Below, in pieces: positions 1 to 4,971 of a stretch of 5,172 bases of DNA. A program made the position numbers and the translations under genes. A model generated the notes under the pieces. That model saw only the letters and a program-made list of their open reading frames with translations, did not search any database and was not told the origin of the DNA. Position 1 is the stretch's first letter; each line of letters opens with the position of its first letter. This DNA is from Burkholderiales bacterium (lineage in GTDB: Bacteria > Pseudomonadota > Gammaproteobacteria > Burkholderiales > Usitatibacteraceae), in the NCBI GenBank assembly GCA_017880705.1, contig JADGRS010000259.1, positions 1 to 5,172 on the forward strand, read 5' to 3'.

Positions 1-652
1 TCAGCTCCGGGGGAAGGGGCATCACGTTCGTCTCGCCCGGGCCGACCTCGATGTCGAGCAGCGGCTTGTCGGGATTCGGCCCCATGACGATCCCGCGCTT
101 CTTCGGGTCGACCGTCTCGTTGCCGGCGCCCTGGGCGTCGCGGGCCTCGGCGCCCGCCTGCGCCGCGGCGTCGAGCGATTCGTCGAGGGACTTCTCGACC
201 TTCTCGCGATCGATGCGGGCGTCCTTCAACGCGCGCGCCGCTTCCTTCCTCGCCTCCTTGATGGCGGCGGTGGCATCCTTGATGGCTCCGGTCACGTCCT
301 CGGCGGCCTGGCGCTTGGCGCGAAGCACCTCGGCCCCCGCCTCGCGCACGCTCTGGCGCGCCGTGTCGAGGTCGACGAGCGCGTCGCGAAGCTCCTGCAC
401 GCGCTCGGGGTCCTTGGTGTGCTCGAGCATCTCCTTCACGACGCCGCGCGCGAGGTCGATGGCGCTCTCGGAGAAAGCGGAATTGATCTCGCTCTTGATC
501 GCGCGGTTCTCGGCGGCGGTGGCGCCGGCCTTGTCGAGCTGGATGGTGTGGAACGGCGTCGTGAAGATGCCGAGCGCCAGCAGGAGGACGAACCCTCCGC
601 CGAGCAGCACCCACCACGGCGTGCGGTACAAGAAGCTCGAGACAGATTTCAT
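1..652 (-). CDS. Membrane-anchored helical protein of unknown function (partial, C-terminus beyond the left edge)
   Basis: I do not recognise this protein family. The frame is open from the ATG at 652 to the window edge, giving 217 codons with no stop. The protein starts MKSVSSFLYRTPWW and has one hydrophobic segment at about residues 13-31, with a basic, short N-terminus, so it should sit in the inner membrane by a single anchor. Residues about 45-178 are rich in Ala, Glu, Lys, Arg and Asp with almost no Pro or Gly, which suggests a long helix or coiled coil. After that comes a Pro/Gly-rich tail (for example PKKRGIVMGPNPDKP) still going at the edge. The alternating charge and codon-position GC pattern look coding. 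The ribosome binding site is weak (GGGAAA). It lies 34 bp after the 36-residue small membrane gene and is probably co-transcribed with it. A scaffold or envelope-stress role would be a guess. Confidence 0.75.
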   Translation of the reverse strand, partial: MKSVSSFLYRTPWWVLLGGGFVLLLALGIFTTPFHTIQLDKAGATAAENRAIKSEINSAFSESAIDLARGVVKEMLEHTKDPERVQELRDALVDLDTARQSVREAGAEVLRAKRQAAEDVTGAIKDATAAIKEARKEAARALKDARIDREKVEKSLDESLDAAAQAGAEARDAQGAGNETVDPKKRGIVMGPNPDKPLLDIEVGPGETNVMPLPPEL

Positions 653-663
653 CGTTTTCCCGG

Positions 664-681
664 GTCGCGCCCTAGCGCGAC
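664..681 (-). other. Intercistronic hairpin, perfect 7-bp stem
   Basis: GTCGCGC and GCGCGAC form a perfect inverted repeat around a 4-nt loop, between the stop of the 36-residue gene and the ATG at 652. No T-run follows on either strand, so it is not a convincing intrinsic terminator. It may act as an mRNA stability or attenuation structure, or tune translation of the downstream gene, whose start lies 11 nt past the stem. Confidence 0.4.
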
Positions 682-686
682 ATTAT

Positions 687-797
687 TCAGTAATCCGCGA
701 GCAATGCGATGACCGCGGTCGAGAGCGAAAACAGCAGCACGCCGAAGAACACCAGCGCCATGCCGAGCGACAGGTCGAGCGAAGGGATGATGGACAT
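687..797 (-). CDS. 36-residue single-span small membrane protein
   Basis: The reading frame encodes 36 residues beginning MSIIPSLDLSLGMALVFFG and ending ALLADY before TGA. Residues about 11-33 are almost entirely hydrophobic, so it should be a single transmembrane helix with short polar ends. An excellent Shine-Dalgarno sequence (AGGAGA, 808-813) lies 10 nt before the ATG, the main reason to call such a short frame real. It starts about 95 bp after the response-regulator terminator and is followed closely by the membrane-anchored gene starting at 652, so the two probably share a transcript. Proteins of this kind often act as accessory subunits or regulators of membrane transporters, oxidases or kinases (KdpF and CydX are known examples), but I see no similarity that assigns it to one. 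A tandem repeat at 836-853 is a candidate regulatory site for it. Confidence 0.7.
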   Translation of the reverse strand: MSIIPSLDLSLGMALVFFGVLLFSLSTAVIALLADY

Positions 798-835
798 GGC
801 GTGGCCTTCTCCTGGGAGCCGTTCACGCGGCTTTG

Positions 836-853
836 TAGGGGTACTTTAGGGGT
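836..853 (-). promoter_or_regulatory. Tandem ACCCCTA repeat, candidate operator upstream of the small membrane gene
   Basis: On the minus strand ACCCCTA occurs twice, at 847-853 and 836-842, with 4 nt between them and an 11-bp period, one helical turn. The copies lie 39-56 bp upstream of the ATG at 797, in the only stretch available for a promoter or operator after the regulator's terminator. LytTR-type regulators bind short direct repeats, so the neighbouring regulator is a natural candidate, although known LytTR sites usually have a period near 21-22 bp. A 7-bp inverted repeat (854-860 with 877-883) abuts the upstream side. No good -10/-35 pair is visible. Confidence 0.35.
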
Positions 854-892
854 GCCGCCCCCGGGCTTCCATGGCCGGGCGGCGAACTGCAG

Positions 893-916
893 AAAACGGG
901 GGGTGAAATGCCCCCG
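893..916 (-). terminator. Intrinsic terminator of the kinase-regulator operon
   Basis: On the minus strand CGGGGG (916-911) and CCCCCG (902-897) form a 6-bp GC stem with an 8-nt loop, followed at once by TTTT (896-893). It lies about 25 nt after the stop codon of the LytTR regulator and immediately after another strong hairpin, so transcription of the two-component operon most likely ends here. Confidence 0.65.
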
Positions 917-939
917 GCGGGGGGCGAAGCGCCCCCCGC
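917..939 (-). other. Very strong GC hairpin at the regulator stop codon
   Basis: GCGGGGGGCG (917-926) is perfectly complementary to CGCCCCCCGC (930-939), a 10-bp GC-only stem with a 3-nt loop. Its outermost base pair uses the last base of the regulator's TAG stop codon. No T-run follows directly, so it probably works with the adjacent T-tailed hairpin as a tandem terminator, or protects the operon mRNA 3' end. Confidence 0.6.
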
Positions 940-1715
940 TACATCTGCTTGAAGAGGTGGGTGAAGGCCCGCGAGACCACCAGGGTCTCCCCATGGTCGC
1001 GAAGGGCGATCTCGGCCTGGTCCTTGAGGCCGCGCCTGACCGAGGCGATGTGATCGACGTTGACGATGGTGGCGCGATGGATCTGCCAGAAGCGCTCCGG
1101 GTCGAGCTCGTCGAGGAGCTCGCGGATGGGCTTGCGGATGAGCGCCTCGGCCTCGACGGTGACGACACGCGTGTACTTCTCGTCGGATTGGAAGAAGAGC
1201 ACCTCCTCGACGGGGATGAGGCGCACGTTGGAGCCCACCGAGGCCTTGATCCAGCGAAGGTGCTCGGAGCCCCGCGGCGCGAGACGCGCGGCGAGCCCCT
1301 CGACGATCTCCTCGAGCATCGCCGGCTTGGAGTCGAGGCGCTCCTTCAGCCGCGCCACGGTGATCGCAAGACGCTCCTCGTTGAAGGGCTTCAGGACATA
1401 GTCGATGGCGCCGCGCTCGAAGGCCTCGACGGCGTACTGGTCGAATGCGGTCACGAACACGACATGAGCCCGGCCCGCGAGCAGGCGCGCCGCCTCCAGG
1501 CCGTTCACGCCGGGCATGTGGATGTCGAGGAAGAAGAGCGCGGGCTTGCGCGCCTCGAGCACCTTGTCGATGTCGCGGCCGTTCTCCATCTCGTGCACGA
1601 TCTCGAGCTCGGGCCATGCGCGCGCGAGGCGCGCGCGCAGCTGCGCGCGCAGGAGCGGCTCGTCGTCGGCAATGACGGCGCTTACGCGACCACGGTCCGC
1701 GCTGACGGCGCTCAC
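939..1715 (-). CDS. LytTR-family response regulator
   Basis: A 258-residue DNA-binding response regulator of the LytR/AlgR/BtsR/YpdB class, expected to be phosphorylated by the kinase encoded just upstream. The receiver domain spans about residues 11-125. The acidic pair is D17/D18, the phosphoacceptor is D64 in FLDIHMPGVNG, the switch Thr is T89 (VTAFD), and the conserved Lys is K109 in the LKPF motif. The C-terminal LytTR domain (about 152-256) includes WIKASVGS, EVLFFQSDEKYT and FWQIHRATIVN, typical of the family, and length is normal. Translation starts at GTG 1715: GAGGAGGGGG (1720-1729) is ideally spaced upstream, and no other ATG/GTG precedes the receiver core. The first 10 residues are an extension produced by a local duplication (see the junction repeat). 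It is the second gene of an operon, 25 nt after the kinase stop. Confidence 0.95.
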   Translation of the reverse strand: MSAVSADRGRVSAVIADDEPLLRAQLRARLARAWPELEIVHEMENGRDIDKVLEARKPALFFLDIHMPGVNGLEAARLLAGRAHVVFVTAFDQYAVEAFERGAIDYVLKPFNEERLAITVARLKERLDSKPAMLEEIVEGLAARLAPRGSEHLRWIKASVGSNVRLIPVEEVLFFQSDEKYTRVVTVEAEALIRKPIRELLDELDPERFWQIHRATIVNVDHIASVRRGLKDQAEIALRDHGETLVVSRAFTHLFKQM

Positions 1716-1746
1716 GCAACCCCCTCCTCGACGACGGCGCTCACGC
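1673..1746 (-). repeat. Triplicated kinase-regulator junction repeat
   Basis: The 14-mer GACGGCGCTCACGC (plus strand) is present at 1733-1746 and 1704-1717, and with one mismatch at 1674-1687. The second and third copies match over 18 nt with two mismatches and lie exactly 30 nt apart, so in frame; the first and second are 29 nt apart. Read on the minus strand, copy one carries the kinase stop in GTGA, copy two carries the regulator start in GTGA, and copy three reads GTAA inside the regulator (VSAV repeated as VSAV). Confidence 0.8.
1712..1744 (-). other. Possible 10-codon minicistron between kinase and regulator
   Basis: A GTG at 1744 overlaps the kinase TGA as GTGA and opens a frame encoding (fMet)SAVVEEGVA. 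It ends at a TGA (1714-1712) that itself overlaps the regulator's GTG start, again as GTGA. The frame links the two genes by two successive stop/start overlaps and contains the regulator's own Shine-Dalgarno sequence. Translation is unproven; the peptide is probably not functional, but ribosomes passing through could couple expression of the two genes. Confidence 0.3.
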
Positions 1747-2781
1747 CGCGCTCGCGGCGGGCACCTCGATCGAGGCGACCACGCCGTGCGGTGCGCGCTC
1801 CTCGATCACGAGCCGCGCGGACGCCCCGTAGAGCGCCTTCAATCGATCGCGGATGTTCGCGAGGCCGACGCCTCCGCCCTTCTTCGGCTTGATGCCTTCG
1901 CCCGTGTCCTCGACCGAGACGCGCAGGCGGCCCTCGTCCTCCATGGCGCGGATGGTGATCGTGCCGCACTCGCAGCACGGGTCGACGCCGTGCTTCACCG
2001 CGTTCTCGACCAGCGTGATCAGCATCATCGGCGGAAAATTGTGGCACTTGAGCGCGTCCGGAACCTCGATCGCGAAGTCGAGGCGCGAGCCCATGCGCAC
2101 GCGCTGGATCTCGAGGAAGGCGCGCGCCATGTCGATCTCGCGCCCGAGGTTCGTGGCCGACTCGCGCATCCGCGGAAGGGCCGCGCGCAGGTACTGGATG
2201 AGGCTTTCGAGCATCCGGTTCGCCTCGGGTGGATTGGTCTCGACGAGATGCTGGACGTTGGCGAGCGTGTTGAAGAGGAAATGCGGCTCGACCTGGGCCT
2301 GCATCAGCTGCAGCTTCGCCTCGAGGAGGTTCCTCTCGAGCCGGTGGCGCTCGCTCTCCGCCCGGTGGAAGCGCGCCTGGTCGCGCGCGTGCTTCTCGCG
2401 CATGATGAAGGTCGCCACCACGACGCAGCCGAATCCCAGCCCGAGCGCCATCGTGATGAGCACGCCCGACAGCCGATCCGTGAACATCTGGCGCATGTCG
2501 CGGCCCTTCACCAGGCCCGCGATGATCGTGCCCAGGAAGGAACCCATGACGATCGCGAGGACCTGCATGACCTCCCGGGGGATGCGCTCCTGGCGCACGT
2601 TTCCCGCCATGGTGAAAAGAATCATGCTGACGTAGCCGACGCACAGCGCGCTCACCAGCAGGTCGCGAAAAGTGTTGAGGAAGATCCAGAGGACGGCGCC
2701 GGCCGCCGCGGCGCATATCACGGTGACCGTTAGGACACGGCGCACCGTGAGGCCTTCGAAGAGGTATGCGTAGGATTTCAA
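1741..2781 (-). CDS. LytS/YehU-type membrane sensor histidine kinase
   Basis: A 346-residue integral-membrane histidine kinase of the His_kinase (PF06580) class. Four hydrophobic segments at about residues 17-37, 41-60, 72-91 and 105-127 form the N-terminal membrane part; there is no large periplasmic domain. A charged helix (about 128-160) leads to the phosphoacceptor motif QVEPHFLFNTLANVQ with H167. The ATP-binding domain follows: N-box LVENAVKHG (N260), D-box EDTGEG (D292), and GGGVGLANIRDR. It should autophosphorylate at H167 and pass phosphate to the adjacent LytTR regulator. The start is TTG 2781: no ATG or GTG lies between the preceding in-frame TAG and the first membrane segment, and the ribosome binding site is poor. 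Three cysteines (C269, C270, C272), plus C246, near the N-box are unusual. Which signal it senses is unknown; BtsS-like kinases sense pyruvate, but that cannot be read from this sequence. Confidence 0.93.
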   Translation of the reverse strand: MKSYAYLFEGLTVRRVLTVTVICAAAAGAVLWIFLNTFRDLLVSALCVGYVSMILFTMAGNVRQERIPREVMQVLAIVMGSFLGTIIAGLVKGRDMRQMFTDRLSGVLITMALGLGFGCVVVATFIMREKHARDQARFHRAESERHRLERNLLEAKLQLMQAQVEPHFLFNTLANVQHLVETNPPEANRMLESLIQYLRAALPRMRESATNLGREIDMARAFLEIQRVRMGSRLDFAIEVPDALKCHNFPPMMLITLVENAVKHGVDPCCECGTITIRAMEDEGRLRVSVEDTGEGIKPKKGGGVGLANIRDRLKALYGASARLVIEERAPHGVVASIEVPAASAA

Positions 2782-2793
2782 GGGCGGTCTCGA

Positions 2794-2810
2794 GGGCAGT
2801 GGTGCTGCCC
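2794..2810 (-). promoter_or_regulatory. Leader hairpin just upstream of the kinase TTG start
   Basis: GGGCAG and CTGCCC form a 6-bp stem with a 5-nt loop, ending 12 nt before the TTG start codon, in the place a Shine-Dalgarno sequence would begin. With the poor ribosome binding site and TTG start, this would keep kinase translation low. No evidence of a ligand-binding fold. Confidence 0.3.
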
Positions 2811-2819
2811 CGGCGGAGA

Positions 2820-2849
2820 AGTATGACCTTGTGGGTCGATGACCGCCAA
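2820..2849 (-). promoter_or_regulatory. Weak candidate promoter of the kinase-regulator operon
   Basis: TTGGCG (2849-2844) and CATACT (2825-2820), each 4 of 6 with the sigma70 consensus, are separated by 18 nt on the minus strand. Transcription would start about 30 nt before the TTG at 2781. The preceding gene ends in a strong terminator, so a promoter is needed somewhere between 2782 and 2934; this is the best match I see, but a weak one. Confidence 0.3.
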
Positions 2850-2934
2850 ACTACAGAATGTGACGCCTTCGTGGCAAAACCCATGCGACGAAACGCGCAA
2901 TCACGGTCACAGGCTGCGCCGGGCTTCGCGCCGG

Positions 2935-2969
2935 AAAAGAAAAGACCCGGCGCGGGGAGGCGCCGGGTC
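2935..2969 (-). terminator. Intrinsic terminator of the 87-residue membrane protein gene
   Basis: On the minus strand GACCCGGCGC (2969-2960) and GCGCCGGGTC (2953-2944) form a perfect 10-bp stem with a 6-nt loop, followed directly by TTTTCTTTT (2943-2935). It lies 37 nt after the stop codon at 3007. This is the clearest terminator in the window, and it separates the small gene from the kinase operon as independent transcription units. Confidence 0.92.
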
Positions 2970-3006
2970 CAAGAGACAGCCCTGGGAGCTAGAGGGCGAG
3001 TCTTCC

Positions 3007-3270
3007 CTACAGGTTGGCCGAGCGGTGCGCCTCGACCGTGATGGTGAGGTGTGCCTCGGGGGCGATCGCGACCGGGGAGACCGCGCTCGCCGAGGCGTCG
3101 GCGGTCTGCACCAGGGGTGCCGCCTGCGCCTGGGCGCGCTGCGTGTAGGGCGAGGCGGGATCGCCGAGGATCGCGCCGGCGGCGACCAGGAACCAGACCG
3201 ACACCAGCATCGTGATCCCCGAAGCCACGGAGGAATTGCTGGGGTACTGCGTGAATTTGTATTCGTTCAT
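3007..3270 (-). CDS. 87-residue single-span membrane protein, unknown function
   Basis: I do not recognise the family. The protein begins MNEYKFTQYPSNSSVASG, has one hydrophobic segment at about residues 18-36 (ITMLVSVWFLVAAGAIL), and a C-terminal half rich in Ala, Gln, Ser and Pro, then a short ordered-looking end (EAHLTITVEAHRS). The segment is not followed by a clear signal-peptidase site, so it is best read as an anchor with a short tail, though a cleaved signal peptide cannot be excluded. The start at 3270 is chosen because AGGAGA (3278-3283) lies 7 nt upstream; the frame is open further, to 3369, but that extension has no ribosome binding site and is not hydrophobic. It stands alone: 244 bp after the symporter and before its own strong terminator. 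The location between a transporter and a two-component system suggests, but does not show, an accessory role. Confidence 0.8.
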   Translation of the reverse strand: MNEYKFTQYPSNSSVASGITMLVSVWFLVAAGAILGDPASPYTQRAQAQAAPLVQTADASASAVSPVAIAPEAHLTITVEAHRSANL

Positions 3271-3449
3271 TTTCGTTTCTCCTGGTGCGATTCCTGGGGA
3301 ACCGTGACGGCCGCCGCGGATGACGTAGAGCCTGGTGCGTTGTCGGGGTGCGATGGCGTCGCGGAACATGGACGCACATTAGTGAGACGCCGTGACGGGA
3401 GAAAGTCGAAAGCGACGAAATGCGGAAAAAGCGGGGCGAAACGCTCTTA
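3271..3449 (-). promoter_or_regulatory. Leader and promoter region of the 87-residue gene, with direct repeats
   Basis: The stretch between the symporter 3' hairpins and the small gene has no convincing gene of its own. CGCACCAGG (minus strand) occurs at 3339-3331 and 3289-3281, exactly 50 bp apart, the nearer copy overlapping the Shine-Dalgarno sequence; a partial copy (CGCACC) is at 3352-3347. A second 9-mer, CCGTGACGG on the plus strand, occurs at 3302-3310 and 3390-3398. The only -10-like hexamer is ACTAAT near 3378-3383, without a well-spaced -35. The promoter must lie here, but I cannot fix it. Confidence 0.35.
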
Positions 3450-3469
3450 TCGGGGCGATTGAGCCCCGA
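3450..3469 (-). other. Hairpin downstream of the symporter, possible weak terminator
   Basis: TCGGGGC (3450-3456) and GCCCCGA (3463-3469) make a 7-bp stem with a 6-nt loop. A second GCCCCG (minus strand, 3437-3432) is followed by C and TTTTT (3430-3426) and could pair instead with the same upstream arm, placing a T-run after the stem. So the two pairings are mutually exclusive, and the longer-range one looks more like a terminator. The evidence is structural only. Confidence 0.4.
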
Positions 3470-3470
3470 A

Positions 3471-3512
3471 ACGGGCGGGCGAAACGGCGACCCCGGGGTT
3501 CTATCCGCCCGT
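3471..3512 (-). other. 8-bp inverted repeat immediately after the symporter stop
   Basis: ACGGGCGG (3471-3478) is perfectly complementary to CCGCCCGT (3505-3512), enclosing 26 nt that contain the palindrome ACCCCGGGGT (3490-3499). The outer arm starts 2 nt after the symporter stop codon. Together with the adjacent hairpin at 3450-3469 it probably forms the 3' end of the symporter mRNA. Only TTT follows the stem, so termination here would be inefficient or need Rho. Confidence 0.45.
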
Positions 3513-3514
3513 AT

Positions 3515-4936
3515 TCACGTGGTCGCTTCGCGCTGCAGCGAGCGCAGCGCGAGGGAACCGACGATCATGCCGGCGAAGCTCGCGACGAGCCCCGCGAGCT
3601 GCGGCGGCATGACGCCCTCGGGCTTCAGCGTCTCGAAGCCGATCCACACCAGAAGGCCGAAGACGATCGCCAGCATCGCGCCCAGGTTGGTCGAGCGCTT
3701 CCAGTAGAGCCCGCACACCAGCGGCACGAACGCGCCGACCAGCGTCACCTTGTATGCGTTCTCGACCATCTTGTAGATGCTCGCCTCGGTGGACAGCGCG
3801 AAGGACGTGACGAGGATGGTGAAGCCGACGATCACCACGCGCATCAGGTTGAGGAACTTGTGGTCGGGAATCCTCGGAAAGAACGGCTTCAGGATGTTCT
3901 CGCTGAAGCTCACCGAAGGCGCGAGGAGCGTGGCGCTCGCGCAGCTCTTGATCGCGGAGAGGAGCGCGCCGAAGAACATGATCTGCGCGAAGATCGGCAC
4001 GATCGGCGACAGGATCAGGTTCGGCAGGATCAGCTGCGGGTCCTTGTCGAGGTTGGCCGCGACCATCTTCGGGTCGATGAGGCTCGCGGAATAGGCGAGG
4101 AACATCGGGATGAACGCGAAGCAGAAGTAGAGGCAGCCGCCGAGGATCGAGGAATTCGCGGCGATGTTCTCGGACTTCCCCGACTGCACCCTCTGGAACA
4201 CGTCCTGCTGCGGGATCGAACCCAGCATCATGGTGATCCACGCCGCGAAGAACCACAGGATGTCCTTCAGCTCGGGCGCCGGGAGGATGTTGAACTTGCC
4301 GGCCGACGCCGCATGGGCGACGACCGTGCCGACGCCGCCCGCGAGCCCGCTCACCTCCCAGCCGATGTAGAGCATGCCGAGCACGATGATGATCATCTGG
4401 ATGAAGTCGGTGATCGCCACCGAGAACATGCCCCCCAGCATCGTGTAGACCAGCACGGTGGACGCGCCGATGATCATTCCCCATTGCTGCGTGATCTGCC
4501 CGTCGGAGACCACGTTGAAGACGAGGCCCAGGGCCTTGATCTGCGCGCCGACCCAGCCGAGGTACGAGATCACGATGCACAGCGTCGTCAGCATCTCCAC
4601 CGGGCGGCTGAAGCGCTTGCGGTAGTAGTCGCCGATGGTGATGAGGTTCATGCGATAGAGCGGGCGCGCGAAGAACAGGCCCACCAGGATCAGGCACAGC
4701 GACGAGCCGAAGGGATCGGCGATGGTGCCGGAGAAGCCCTCCTTGATGAAGGTCGCCGGGATGCCGAGCACCGTTTCCGAGCCGAACCACGTCGCGAACA
4801 CCGTGGCGGTCACGATGTACATGGGCAAGCGCCGGCCCGCGACGGCGAAGTCCTTGGTGTTGTGCACCCATTTCGCCGCGTAGATGCCGATCGCGACGGA
4901 GATGATCCAGTAAATGATCACGAACCAGAGGAGCAT
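3515..4936 (-). CDS. Sodium:solute symporter family (SSS) transporter
   Basis: A 473-residue inner-membrane secondary transporter of the SSS family (PutP, PanF, ActP, vSGLT relatives), expected to couple uptake of a small solute to Na+ entry. About 13 hydrophobic segments are visible, the normal number. Family landmarks in order: [13 protein letters not shown] in the first loop, [16 protein letters not shown] in helix 2, the [13 protein letters not shown] signature (residues 168-180) and [14 protein letters not shown] (about 329-342) at the position of the sodium-site helix. I start it at ATG 4936 ([10 protein letters not shown]), where the membrane domain begins as in relatives; the upstream ATG at 4999 would add 21 basic residues and lies inside the promoter -35. 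The ribosome binding site is weak (GAAAG). The substrate cannot be told from sequence; the family includes carriers for amino acids, monocarboxylates and sugars. A divergent ABC ATPase gene and downstream two-component system suggest nutrient-linked control. Confidence 0.93.
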   Translation of the reverse strand: MLLWFVIIYWIISVAIGIYAAKWVHNTKDFAVAGRRLPMYIVTATVFATWFGSETVLGIPATFIKEGFSGTIADPFGSSLCLILVGLFFARPLYRMNLITIGDYYRKRFSRPVEMLTTLCIVISYLGWVGAQIKALGLVFNVVSDGQITQQWGMIIGASTVLVYTMLGGMFSVAITDFIQMIIIVLGMLYIGWEVSGLAGGVGTVVAHAASAGKFNILPAPELKDILWFFAAWITMMLGSIPQQDVFQRVQSGKSENIAANSSILGGCLYFCFAFIPMFLAYSASLIDPKMVAANLDKDPQLILPNLILSPIVPIFAQIMFFGALLSAIKSCASATLLAPSVSFSENILKPFFPRIPDHKFLNLMRVVIVGFTILVTSFALSTEASIYKMVENAYKVTLVGAFVPLVCGLYWKRSTNLGAMLAIVFGLLVWIGFETLKPEGVMPPQLAGLVASFAGMIVGSLALRSLQREATT

Positions 4937-4971
4937 GGGCGTCTTTCGGTGGGAACGAAGGGCTCGCCGCC

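Noticed and set aside
854..883. GCCGCCC...GGGCGGC inverted repeat as a terminator
   Set aside because: The loop is 16 nt and no T-run follows on either strand; the adjacent 893-916 structure explains termination better.
903..914. GGCATTTCAC on the minus strand, similar to the E. coli YpdB target GGCATTTCAT
   Set aside because: Only one copy exists and it forms part of the terminator stem and loop; YpdB-type sites need a second copy 11 bp away.
51..1892. Long plus-strand open frame of 613 codons opposite the regulator and left-end genes
   Set aside because: It lies antisense to well-recognised LytTR, kinase and small membrane genes, has low-complexity Arg/Ala/Ser/Asp-rich sequence, and shows no domain. 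Long antisense frames are expected in GC-rich DNA.
2859..2911. TGTGA and TCACA half-sites resembling a CRP site
   Set aside because: The halves are separated by 43 bp, not the 6 bp of a CRP site.
1712..3379. Minus-strand frame of 555 codons covering the kinase and the 87-residue gene
   Set aside because: It runs through a strong terminator and two recognised genes in the wrong frame, with Arg/Pro/Gly-rich translation.
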